A stretch of DNA of 64,000 nucleotides, taken from positions 62,001-126,000 of the forward strand of contig NZ_JAGQFT020000005.1 in NCBI RefSeq assembly GCF_018122625.2, read 5' to 3'. The notes beneath the pieces were generated by a model, which saw nothing but the letters and a program-made list of their open reading frames with translations, had not been told where the DNA came from and made no database searches. A program made the translations under genes and the position numbers. Positions 37,690 to 45,951 of the stretch are shown here, one piece after another. This DNA is from Coralloluteibacterium stylophorae (GTDB taxonomy: Bacteria > Pseudomonadota > Gammaproteobacteria > Xanthomonadales > Xanthomonadaceae). Numbering within the stretch: position 1 is the first letter of the stretch; every line of letters begins with the position of its first letter.

Positions 37690-38721
37690 ATGTCCGTCAA
37701 GGTTCTGATCGTCGACGACTCGGCGCTGATCCGTCAGCTGCTGAGCGAACTCCTCTCCGCCGATCCCGCCATCGAGGTGGTCGGCACCGCGGCCGATCCC
37801 TACGTCGCCCGCGACAAGATCAAGCAGCTGCGCCCCGACGTGCTCACGCTCGACGTCGAGATGCCGCGCATGGACGGCCTGAAGTTCCTCGAGAACCTGA
37901 TGCGCCTGTATCCGCTGCCGGTGGTGATGGTGTCCTCGCTGACCGAGGCCGGTGCCGAGGTCACGCTGTCGGCGCTCGCGCTGGGTGCGGTGGACTTCGT
38001 CGCCAAGCCCAAGCTCGACGTCGAGCGCGGCATGCGCGAGTACGCCGACCTGCTGCGCGAGAAGGTCAAGGGCGCGGCGCGTGCGCGTCCCGCCGCGCGC
38101 ACCGACACGCCCGCGCGCGCGATGCCGGTGCTCTCCGGCGGCTACCGCACCACCGATCGCCTGATCGCGCTCGGTGCGTCGGCCGGCGGCACCGAGGCGC
38201 TGCGCGCGGTGATGGAGCGCATGCCCGCCGACGCCCCGGCCGTGGTCATCACCCAGCACATCCCCGCGGGCTTCAGCCGTCCCTTCGCCGAGCGGCTCAA
38301 CCGGTCCTCGGCGATGACCATCTGCGAGGCCGAGGACGGCCAGCCGATCACGCCCGGCTGCGGCTACGTCGCGCCCGGCGGCCGCCACCTGGAAGTGGTG
38401 CGCAGCGGCGCGCGCTGGCTGTGCCGGCTCACCGACGCCGACCCGGTCAACCGCCACCGCCCCAGCGTCAACGTGCTGTTCGATTCGGTGCTCGCCGCCG
38501 CCGGCCGCAACGCCGTGGCCGGCCTGCTCACCGGCATGGGCGACGACGGCGCCCGCGGCCTCCTCGGCCTGCGCAGCGCCGGTGTGCACACCGTGGTGCA
38601 GGACGAAGCGACCTCCGTCGTCTGGGGCATGCCCGGCGCCGCCTGGAAGCTCGGCGCCGCCGACGAAATGCTGCCCCTCGACCGCATCCCCGAGCGCCTG
38701 CTGCGCTGGGCCTCGGAGTAG
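37690..38721 (+). CDS. cheB: Receptor methylesterase/deamidase CheB
   Basis: A 343-residue two-domain protein: an N-terminal receiver with D10/D11 and phospho-acceptor D55 in [11 protein letters not shown], a linker around residues 125-155, and a C-terminal methylesterase. The catalytic triad falls at S164 (GASAGG), H190 (ITQHIPAGF) and D286 (GMGDDGARG), the same numbers as in Salmonella CheB. It removes methyl groups from receptors and is activated by CheA phosphorylation. It lies 61 bases after cheD. Confidence 0.96.
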   Translation: MSVKVLIVDDSALIRQLLSELLSADPAIEVVGTAADPYVARDKIKQLRPDVLTLDVEMPRMDGLKFLENLMRLYPLPVVMVSSLTEAGAEVTLSALALGAVDFVAKPKLDVERGMREYADLLREKVKGAARARPAARTDTPARAMPVLSGGYRTTDRLIALGASAGGTEALRAVMERMPADAPAVVITQHIPAGFSRPFAERLNRSSAMTICEAEDGQPITPGCGYVAPGGRHLEVVRSGARWLCRLTDADPVNRHRPSVNVLFDSVLAAAGRNAVAGLLTGMGDDGARGLLGLRSAGVHTVVQDEATSVVWGMPGAAWKLGAADEMLPLDRIPERLLRWASE

Positions 38722-38960
38722 GGCGCCGAAGCGGGGACTGGGAACGTGGAACGGGCGCCGTCCCTGTAGGAGCGGCTTCAGCCGCGACCAACGCCCGTCG
38801 GGGCTGAAGCCCCTCCCACAAACGCCGGCCCTGCCCCTGTAGGAGCGGCTTCAGCCGCGACAGGCCCACCCAACGGCGCGCACACGACCCCGCGCCCGAA
38901 CCCCCGCCATTCCCCATTCCCGCTTCCCGCCTCACCCATCCCGCTTCACCAACCAAACCC
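38722..38960. repeat. Intergenic REP-like cluster after cheB
   Basis: Forward copies of taggagcggcttcagccgcg lie at about 38765-38788 and 38837-38861. An inverted variant (gtcggggctgaagcccctcc) at about 38797-38820 could pair with the first. A ccattccccattcccgcttc word near 38905 matches the repeat between flhA and flhF. No gene is seen. Confidence 0.85.
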
Positions 38961-38988
38961 CTAAAGCCCCCGCCCCATCCGCCGATAA
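38961..38988 (+). promoter_or_regulatory. Sigma-28 promoter of the HAMP-less receptor
   Basis: CTAAAG at 38961-38966, 14-base spacer and perfect GCCGATAA at 38981-38988. This is the best FliA match in the window. Confidence 0.9.
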
Positions 38989-39016
38989 CTCGGATGTACC
39001 CCCGATGGTGACACCC

Positions 39017-40204
39017 ATGCACGCTTCGCTTCCCATCCGACTCGCACCTCCCGTCGCCCTCACCGTGCTCATGGCGGTCGCCGAGGGGCTCGGCTGGTCG
39101 ACGCCCGTCCGCCTGGCGATCCTGACCACGCTGTCGCTCGCCTGGGGCACCTTCGCCTGGTGGAGCCTGGCCGGCCGCGTGCGTCGCAGCCCCGACGAGG
39201 AGAAGCTCGTCCGCGAACAGGACGCCCTGCTCAACGACCTGCGCACCTTCGTCGGCAACGAGGTCGAGGGCTCGCGCCACGAGATCGATCGCACCCGCAC
39301 CCTGATCCGCGAGGCCGTCGCCCAGCTCGGCACCGCCTTCGACGCGATGAACCGCAAGTCGCGCGAGCAGGGCAACGCCATCGGCCGCATCGTCGACCGC
39401 TCGGATGCCGAGCACGGCGGCGTCGACTTCGCCCGCTTCGCCCTGCACGCCAGCAAGCAGATGGAGCAGCTGGTCGCCGCCCTCGAGGACGTCAGCGGCC
39501 AGAGCAATGCCACCGTGCATCACATCGACGCGATGGCGCAGCACCTCGACGGCATCTTCTCGCTGCTGGAGGACGTCAAGTCGATCGCCGACCAGACCAA
39601 CCTGCTCGCGCTCAACGCCGCCATCGAGGCCGCGCGCGCCGGCGAGGCCGGCCGCGGCTTCGCGGTGGTCGCCGACGAGGTGCGCAACCTCTCCGAGCGC
39701 TCGACCGCATTCAACGAGCAGATCCGCAAGCTCGCCCACTCCTCGCGCGACGCCGTCACCAAGGTGCGCGAGTCGGTCACGCAGATGGCCTCGCGCGACC
39801 TCGACCGCTCCAAGGAGGCGCGCAGCGAGTCGGCCTCGATGCTCAAGCAGGTCGACGCCATGAACGACACCCTGGCCCAGGGCATGCGCGACATCTCCAG
39901 CTGCGGCAACGCCGTGAGCGGCTCGGTCGCCGAGGCGGTGCGCGCCCTGCAGTTCGAGGACATCGCCAACCAGGCGCTGGGCTCGGCCCTGGTCCACATC
40001 GAGCGCCTGGGCAACATCAACCGCGAGGCCAGTGCCCTGCAGGAACTCCTGCACAGGGCCGGCGCCGCCGACGCCGGCGACCTGCTGCCCATGCTCCGCC
40101 AGATCGGCCAGCGCCTGCGCGAGCAGCGCACCGAATGGGAGCGCCCGATCCACAAGCCGGTGAGCCAGCAGTCGATGGTCGCCGGCGAGATCGAACTCTT
40201 CTGA
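39017..40204 (+). CDS. HAMP-less chemoreceptor-like protein with two N-terminal membrane helices
   Basis: About 395 residues. Two hydrophobic segments near the N-terminus (around [17 protein letters not shown] and [19 protein letters not shown]) are separated by only a few residues, so there is no periplasmic sensor. A helical cytoplasmic part has no recognisable HAMP. The signalling tip reads [30 protein letters not shown], a class different from receptors 1-7. It ends GEIELF. ATG 39017 has GGTGA five bases upstream; ATG 39005 would leave an untranslated leader of only about ten bases after the promoter. It may sense something inside the cell or couple to another kinase; both are inference. 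Confidence 0.88.
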   Translation: MHASLPIRLAPPVALTVLMAVAEGLGWSTPVRLAILTTLSLAWGTFAWWSLAGRVRRSPDEEKLVREQDALLNDLRTFVGNEVEGSRHEIDRTRTLIREAVAQLGTAFDAMNRKSREQGNAIGRIVDRSDAEHGGVDFARFALHASKQMEQLVAALEDVSGQSNATVHHIDAMAQHLDGIFSLLEDVKSIADQTNLLALNAAIEAARAGEAGRGFAVVADEVRNLSERSTAFNEQIRKLAHSSRDAVTKVRESVTQMASRDLDRSKEARSESASMLKQVDAMNDTLAQGMRDISSCGNAVSGSVAEAVRALQFEDIANQALGSALVHIERLGNINREASALQELLHRAGAADAGDLLPMLRQIGQRLREQRTEWERPIHKPVSQQSMVAGEIELF

Positions 40205-40234
40205 CCCGCCGGGCGGTGATCGATCAGGGGGTAT

Positions 40235-40270
40235 GCCAAGGGCCGACATTGTCGGCCCTTGGCGCTTTTT
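40235..40270 (+). terminator. Strong intrinsic terminator closing the chemotaxis locus
   Basis: GCCAAGGGCCGAC (40235-40247) pairs perfectly with GTCGGCCCTTGGC (40251-40263) across a three-base loop and is followed by GCTTTTTATTT. It lies 31 bases after the last receptor-like gene. The remaining bases to the next gene end at 40358 show nothing further. Confidence 0.92.
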
Positions 40271-40357
40271 ATTTGGAGTTGGGTACCTGTGAGGTTTCCG
40301 GTCGGGAAGTGGTTCGTCGCGGTAGAGCAGCTGGCGATGTCGAGACCTGCTCCGGCA

Positions 40358-41644
40358 TCAGCTCAGTCGGGCCGGCGGCCTGACCTTGCGGCCCATCGTG
40401 TCGAGCAGCCACAGCAACGTGCCTCTTGCCAAGCCATGCAGACGGACCTGATAGCGACGGTACAGCATCGCGTGACCGAACTGCGCGACGCGGCCGCGCA
40501 GGAAGCCGCCATCGAACAAGCCGAAGCGCCCGAGCGTGCCATAGGCGTCGAAACCCCCGAGCGACACCAGTCCGCCGAAATCACGATAGGTGGCGGGCGG
40601 CGCCCGCCCGCCCGCGATCAGCGCGGGCAGGTGGCGGCAGAGATAGCGCGCATGCTGGCTCGCCGCCTGCGCGGTGGTGGGCACCGGCCCGTCGCGCCCG
40701 GAGAACCGCGGACTGGCGCAGTCGCCGAGCGCGTAGATGCAGGGGTCCGTCTCGGTCGCCAGCGTCGGTCCGACGACGAGCTGCCCCGCGCGGTTGCGTT
40801 CCATGCCCATGACCTTGTCGAGTAGCGGCGGTGCCTTGACCCCCGCCGCCCACACCTTCAACTCGGCCGGAACGGTTTCGCCACCCTCCAAGTGGAAGCC
40901 GGCCTCATCCACCGCCGTGACCCGCGTACCGACCCGCACCTCAATACCGAGCTGCTCCAGCTTCCTGGTCGCCGCCCCGGCCACCCGCTCAGGGAAAGGC
41001 GCGAGCAGGCGCGGACCTGACTCGATCAGGACGACCTTCAGGTGGCCTGTTGCGCCGGCGATCCCGTAGCGCTCCGCTACATTCGCCACCTGAACCAGTT
41101 CAGCCGCGAGTTCGACACCAGTCGCTCCACCACCGACGATGCCGATCGTCAGCGGTGATCCCGACGCGACGTTCCGCAGCAGTTCGATCCGGAGCCGGTC
41201 GTTGAAGGCGATGGCGGCGGACCGATCGTCGATGCTCTGGCAATGTTCGAGCACGCCCGGCGTGCCGAAGTCGTTCGCACGACTGCCCACCGCCAGCACC
41301 AGAGTGTCGTAGTCAACTGTGCGTTTTGGCACGATTGCCCGTCCATTGGCGCCGATCGGCGCAAGACGCACCTGCCGCGACCGGCGGTCCACCCCGATCG
41401 CCTCGCCATATTCAAAGCAGAAGCCGTGGCTCAGCGCCTGCGCGGCATAGACCGTTTGCTGCAGGGCGGCATCCGCGGTGCTGGCCGCGATCGTGTGCAG
41501 CATTGGCTTCCACACATAGGCCGTCTCGCGATCGATCAGGGTGACGCGCAACGTCCGGTCGCCGGAACGCTTGCCCGCAAGCTGCGTGGCGAGGTCGAGC
41601 CCGGCCACGCCTCCGCCCACCACCACCAGCCTGTGATCCGCCAT
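40358..41644 (-). CDS. ndh: Type II NADH dehydrogenase-like flavoprotein (NDH-2)
   Basis: A 428-residue FAD-dependent oxidoreductase. An N-terminal FAD-binding Rossmann motif LVVVGGGVAGLDLATQL, a central NAD-binding motif IGIVGGGATGVELAAEL near residue 165, and the YALGDCASP FAD motif near 300 are all present. The C-terminal region has a short hydrophobic/amphipathic stretch suited to peripheral membrane contact. NDH-2 enzymes pass electrons from NADH to quinone without pumping protons. ATG 41644 starts seven codons inside the longest frame and directly precedes the FAD motif. It is the first gene after the chemotaxis terminator, on the opposite strand, next to IS debris. Confidence 0.85.
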   Translation of the reverse strand: MADHRLVVVGGGVAGLDLATQLAGKRSGDRTLRVTLIDRETAYVWKPMLHTIAASTADAALQQTVYAAQALSHGFCFEYGEAIGVDRRSRQVRLAPIGANGRAIVPKRTVDYDTLVLAVGSRANDFGTPGVLEHCQSIDDRSAAIAFNDRLRIELLRNVASGSPLTIGIVGGGATGVELAAELVQVANVAERYGIAGATGHLKVVLIESGPRLLAPFPERVAGAATRKLEQLGIEVRVGTRVTAVDEAGFHLEGGETVPAELKVWAAGVKAPPLLDKVMGMERNRAGQLVVGPTLATETDPCIYALGDCASPRFSGRDGPVPTTAQAASQHARYLCRHLPALIAGGRAPPATYRDFGGLVSLGGFDAYGTLGRFGLFDGGFLRGRVAQFGHAMLYRRYQVRLHGLARGTLLWLLDTMGRKVRPPARLS

Positions 41645-41888
41645 ATCGCCTGCCACTCCAAACAATTTCTGCCGATTGAAGAAATTTTATTACACACATC
41701 CTTCCTCCGGACAGGCGGACCACACCGGTTGTTGGACCGCTCGGTGGCCGGGTCTCTTCTGCTGGAGCGCCGATTCCACCTCGTTCGTTCGACCGGCGCT
41801 TGCCCGGGAGGCTGCCCGCTGGTGCAGGGCATCGGCGCTCGGGCAGCGACAACATTCGGTCTCCCGACAGGTGCCCGATCAAAGCACG

Positions 41889-42616
41889 CTTAACCACCCG
41901 GAATGGACGCTCCACCTTCGCCCGGACGCTGGCCTTGAAGTGCTCCCGGCGCACGGTATGACGGCGCTCGCAGCACCGACGGTTTCTCCGCGACCAGAAC
42001 ACGCCGGTGACGTCCCGAAGTTCTCTGCGATTGTCCGCACCTATGTAACCGCAGTCGCCGATCACGGTGTTCTCCTTGCCATGCAGCAACCGGTGTACCC
42101 GGGCGACGTCGGCCACGTTCGTCGCCGTGCAGGCGACGTGGTGCGCCAGGCCGGAGAACTCGTCCACGCCAATGTGCGCCTTCATCCCGAAGTACCACTG
42201 GTTGCCCTTCCTCGTCTGGTGCATCTCCGGGTCGCGGGTGCCGTCGGCGCTATTCGTCGAACGAGGGTGGTCATCTCGTCGGGAATCGCATCGCGCCCGC
42301 CCAACTGCGCGAAGCGGCGCAGCGTCGGTATCTCGTAGAGCGCCTCCTCCATCGCCGCGTCGCTCAGCGCGTACCACTGTTGCAGGAAGCGGATGCGCAG
42401 CATCGTCGTCAGCGGGTAGGACTGCCCGCCCGGGGCGCCCCTGCGTCGGGTAGTGCGGTGCGATCAGCGCCAGCAGTGCCGTCCACGGCACCACCTGCTC
42501 CATCTCCGCCAGGAACACCTCGCGCCGCGTACGGTTGCGCTGGCCCAGGCGCTCGGCGTCGTCTTCGTCTGTGCGTCGTGCCATTGTGGCGTAGGTGGGA
42601 GTTGTTCAGAGCTTCC
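41889..42616 (-). mobile_element. Degenerate IS5-family element, 3'-truncated
   Basis: On the minus strand the element starts at an inverted-repeat end (GGAAGCTCTGAACAAC on the minus strand, 42601-42616), bordered by CTAG at 42617-42620. The transposase begins at about 42584 (MARRTDEDDAERLGQRNRT) and is homologous to the copy at 44551-45720. Relative to that copy it has one extra G in a G run near 42435 and lacks about 133 bases (equivalent to 44941-45073). The two changes compensate, so the original frame resumes at DGTRDPEMHQ. Homology stops after PFRVVKR near 41889 with no right-hand repeat. It is non-functional. Confidence 0.85.
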
Positions 42617-42688
42617 CTAGCGTGGCCCGGCCGGCACGGGCCAGACCTCCGGCTGCTCGCCGCCCGGGCTCTCGCAGTACGTGGCGTA

Positions 42689-43091
42689 TCACGCGTCCAA
42701 GGCGTCGACGTCGGCGGTGTAGCGCTCGGGTTTGACCAACGCCGCCACGGCGTCAAGGCCGCGCCCGCGGAGATTCCCGGGTTGGTCGGTGATGGTGGCG
42801 AAGGCCTCGCTCGGGCTCGGTGTGCGTCGCCCTCGTCCAGGAGATCCTGCGCCAGGTCGTGCATGTCGCCGACGAGCTGCTCGGCCTCCGGCAGATTCAT
42901 CGGATTGAGGCCGGCAGCGAGGATCGCGGCATGCATCGTGATCCAGTGCGCCGTGCGGTCGAGCTGCGTCCCGAAGCCGGACAGCTGCTCGTCGTGTCCA
43001 CGACGACGCCGCATCCGGCGAGGCCGAACATCGCGAACTTGATGCTCAAGGACCCGAGGTTCGGCACCAGCAGCTGGCCGGCAACGGACAT
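42689..43091 (-). pseudogene. Frameshifted hypothetical gene in the SDR-HdeD operon
   Basis: Coding-like sequence continues 12 bases after the HdeD-like gene, but only by switching frame. MSVAGQLLVPNLGSLSIKFA comes first, then a block with TQLDRTAHWITMHAAILAAG and LPEAEQLVGDMHDLAQDLLD, then a block with SEAFATITDQPGNLRGRG ending ADVDALDA at a stop near 42689. The frames fit end to end in order and have plausible composition, so at least two indels are likely. The family is not recognised. It ends about 70 bases from the IS end at 42616. Confidence 0.5.
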
Positions 43092-43103
43092 GGCCGCAAC
43101 CCT

Positions 43104-43679
43104 TCAAACGTCCCCGGCCTTACCTAACCTGCGCAGGCGGAACGCCACGATCACCTGCAACAGGCCATAGACCAGGACCGTCGCGCCCAGCCAAAGCGAG
43201 GTCACCACCAGGCCGGACAGCGGGTTGAGGGCGAACAGCACGCCAAGCAACACGGCCAGCACGCCGCTGACGATCAACATCCATTCGCCGTGGATGTGTT
43301 TGCGCACGCCGATGGCGAAGACGATGCGATAGATGCCCGCGACCAGCAGCCAGGCCGCCAGTACCAGCAGCAGGATTCTGGCCATCCCCAGCGGATGGAG
43401 CACGGCCAGTGCACCGAAGACGATGGACAGCAGCGCGTAGACCGTCGCCCAGCCGCGCGAGACCGGTGCCGAGCCGCTGAAGGCGGCGATCAGCGCCGCG
43501 ACCCCTTCGACGATGGCCAGCGCGCCGAGCCAAAGCGTCAAGGTGGCCGCGGTCGCGACCGGCCAGAGCAGGGTCAGCACGCCGAAGACGACGGCCAGCA
43601 GGCCGAACATCAGCACGACCCACCAGTTGCGGGCCAGGATGCCGGTCAGCGGACCGGTGGAAGCCGATTGCTCGTTCAT
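43104..43679 (-). CDS. HdeD-family membrane protein (DUF308)
   Basis: A 191-residue membrane protein with six hydrophobic segments arranged as repeated helix pairs, including WWVVLMFGLLAVVFGVLTLL and GVLAVLLGVLFALNPLSGL. The length and N-P-L-S-G motif fit the HdeD acid-resistance family. Its biochemical role is not defined; E. coli HdeD protects at high cell density in acid. ATG 43679 has AGAGG eight bases upstream on its strand. It follows the SDR gene by 68 bases and is probably co-transcribed. Confidence 0.82.
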   Translation of the reverse strand: MNEQSASTGPLTGILARNWWVVLMFGLLAVVFGVLTLLWPVATAATLTLWLGALAIVEGVAALIAAFSGSAPVSRGWATVYALLSIVFGALAVLHPLGMARILLLVLAAWLLVAGIYRIVFAIGVRKHIHGEWMLIVSGVLAVLLGVLFALNPLSGLVVTSLWLGATVLVYGLLQVIVAFRLRRLGKAGDV

Positions 43680-43747
43680 GGGAAGTACCTCTTGGCAGGC
43701 GGAGCGGGTTGGGTCGGGCACGAGCGATGCTCGCTCCCGTACTGGAT

Positions 43748-44500
43748 TTACTGTGCGGTATAGCCGCCGTCGGCGGCCAGGGCGGCGCCGGTGACGAAGC
43801 TGGCGCCATCGGACAGCAGGAAGGCAATGGCATGTGCGATTTCCTCGGCGTGCCCGAGCCGGCCAATCGGATGCAGGCCAACCAGGCCGGTCCGCGCGGC
43901 CGGGTCGAGGTTGTCCAGAATCGGCGTTTCCACATAGCCCGGGTGGATCGAGTTCACTCGGATTCCACTGGCCGAATACGCTAGCGCGGTCGAGCGGGTC
44001 AGGCCGGTGACGGCGTGCTTGGCCGCGTTGTAGCCGGGTGCGGTGGCGATGCCGACCAGGCCAAGGATCGAGGACATGTTGACCACGGCGCCGCCGCCAG
44101 CGGCCAGGATCGCGGGGATCTGATAGCGCAGGCCGTAGGCCACGCCGTTGAGGTTGATGTCGATTACCCGCTGCCAGGCCTCCAGTGACATCTCACCGAC
44201 CGCTCCGGCCTGGCCGCCGATGCCAGCGTTGTTGACCGCGTAGTGCAATGCGCCGAAATGCTCTTGCGCCGATTCCACCGCGGCCTGCACCTGGTCGGGC
44301 TTGGCGACGTCGCAAATATTGCCCACGGCCCTGCCACCGTCGGCACTGATCGCGTCGACTACACGCTGCACGGCGTGCGCCTGGATGTCCGAGACGACCA
44401 CCGAAAGCCCGTTGGCCGCCAACAGGCGGGCGGTCGCCTCGCCGATACCAGAGGCGGCCCCGGTCACGAGGACGGAATTGCCTGAGAAGGTGTAGTGCAT
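43748..44500 (-). CDS. Short-chain dehydrogenase/reductase
   Basis: A 250-residue classical SDR. It has the NAD(P)-binding TGAASGIGEATARLL motif near residue 13, NNAGIGG near 90, the catalytic serine in VVNMSSILG, the YNAAKHA Tyr/Lys pair near 158, and IHPGYVETPI. SDSN-type specificity cannot be read from sequence; the acidic residue in VVSDIQAHA after the second strand suggests NAD(H) preference. GGAG lies seven bases before the ATG on its strand. Its upstream end is 50 bases from the IS copy at 44551, and it heads the SDR-HdeD unit. Confidence 0.88.
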   Translation of the reverse strand: MHYTFSGNSVLVTGAASGIGEATARLLAANGLSVVVSDIQAHAVQRVVDAISADGGRAVGNICDVAKPDQVQAAVESAQEHFGALHYAVNNAGIGGQAGAVGEMSLEAWQRVIDINLNGVAYGLRYQIPAILAAGGGAVVNMSSILGLVGIATAPGYNAAKHAVTGLTRSTALAYSASGIRVNSIHPGYVETPILDNLDPAARTGLVGLHPIGRLGHAEEIAHAIAFLLSDGASFVTGAALAADGGYTAQ

Positions 44501-44550
44501 GGCATTGCTCCTGGGTCCGTGGGAGTGCGAGCGCTGCTCGCACGCTCTAG

Positions 44551-45720
44551 GGAACGTCTGAACAACTCCCTCCGCCCGCGCCACAATGGCACGACCTCCA
44601 GGGGATGACGATCGATGCAGCTGACGTTCGGTGATGCGGAAGGGCTGGGCCAGCGCAAGCGCACGCGGCGCGAGGTGTTCCTGGCGGAGATGGAGCAGGT
44701 GGTGCCGTGGACGGCGCTGCTGGCCTTGATCGCACCGCACTACCCGTCGATGGGCCGTCGATGGGCCGTCCCGGCCGGCAGCCGTATCCGCTGGCGACGA
44801 TGCTGCGCATCCACTTCCTGCAGCAGTGGTACGCGCTGAGCGACCCGGCGATGGAGGAGGCGCTGTACGAGATCCCGACCCTGCGCCGCTTCGCGCAACT
44901 GGGCGGACGCGATGCGATCCCCGACGAGACCACCATCCTCAACTTCCGCCGCCTTCTGGAGACGCACGGGCTGGCCGCGAAGCTCTTCGAGCAGGTCAAC
45001 GCGCACCTGGCGCGCAAGGGCCAGAGCCTGCGCGCCGGGACGATCGTGGATGCCACGATCATTGCCGCGCCGAGTTCGACCAGGAACGCCGACGGCACCC
45101 GCGACCCGGAGATGCACCAGAAGAAGAAGGGCAACCAGTGGCACTTCGGGATGAAGGCGCACATCGGCGTGGACGAGTTCTCGGGCCTGGTGCACCACGT
45201 CGACTGCACGGCGGCGAACGTGGCCGACGTCACCCGCATCGACCGGCTGCTGCACGGTCGGGAGGACACGGTGATCGGCGACAGCGGCTACACCGGGGCG
45301 GACAAGCGTGAGGAGCTGCAGGGCGTCGAGGCCGCGTTCTGGATCGCGGAGAAGCCATCGAAGGTGCGGGCGATCAGGAGTCAGCGCGAGCGCGCGCAGA
45401 CCCGTCGCTGGGAGCAGTTCAAGGCCAGCGTGCGGGCGAAGGTGGAGCACCCGTTCCGGGTGGTGAAGCGCCAGTTTGGTTTCACCAAGGTGCGCTACCG
45501 CGGACTGGCGAAGAACACCGCGCAGATGCTGGCGCTGTTTGCGCTGTCGAACCTGTGGATGGCGCGGCGGCGCCTGTTGGCGCCGGCGGGATAACTGCGC
45601 CTGACGGGCGGGAAACCCCGTCCACGGGCGCCGGAAACGGCGCAAGACGTCACCCTTTGAAGCCATTTGCCTCGTCAAACGGGCTGGTCCGGCGGTCAGA
45701 GCGGGTTGTTCAGATGATCC
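44551..45720 (+). mobile_element. IS5-family insertion sequence, nearly complete
   Basis: A 1,170-bp element bounded by imperfect inverted repeats: GGAACGTCTGAACAAC on the left, and on the right the complement of GGATCATCTGAACAAC. Both ends are bordered by a YTAR tetranucleotide (CTAG at 44547-44550, CTAA at 45721-45724), the target type used by IS5-group elements. It carries one transposase gene in the plus direction, broken by a small duplication. Confidence 0.88.
44615..45594 (+). pseudogene. IS5-family transposase, disrupted by an 11-bp tandem duplication
   Basis: Two overlapping frames encode one DDE transposase: 44615 to about 44770 (QKRT-rich start, EVFLAEMEQVVPWTALLALI) and then from about 44760 to 45594 (LRIHFLQQWYALSDPAMEE onward to a C-terminus ending RRLLAPAG). 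DDE landmarks include GTIVDATIIAAPSSTRN, DSGYTGADKREE and a late E within VRAKVEHPFRVVKRQFGF. GTCGATGGGCC occurs twice in a row at 44746-44756 and 44757-44767; removing one copy restores a single open frame through YPSMGRPGRQPYP. The element is therefore probably inactive unless frameshifting occurs. Confidence 0.88.
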
Positions 45721-45817
45721 CTAAGCCCCGTACAAAGACGCACCGTAATGAGTCGGGTCTGAAGAATCGATATCAGGCCAGGCAACCGAGCCTCAACGGC
45801 TGCCGGCTTGATGTATC

Positions 45818-45945
45818 GGCGTTGGCTATTGCCCGGATCCAGGCCCACAAAAACACGATCCACCGCAGCAGCCAGCGGATGTTGTAGCCGGCCGCGCAGG
45901 CGATCACGTGCAGGGCGTCGCCTTCGGCGCCCTTGAGAAGCGTAG
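45818..45945 (-). pseudogene. C-terminal remnant of another IS5-family transposase
   Basis: On the minus strand the reading TLLKGAEGDALHVIACAAGY followed by NIRWLLRWIVFLWAW matches the characteristic C-terminal block of IS5/ISL2-type transposases (LKG..GDALHA.LCAAG.NLR.LLR). It is not part of the neighbouring element, whose transposase ends differently. No start, catalytic part or inverted repeat is visible. The rest of 45725-45951 holds nothing recognisable. Confidence 0.6.
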
Positions 45946-45951
45946 CACCGG

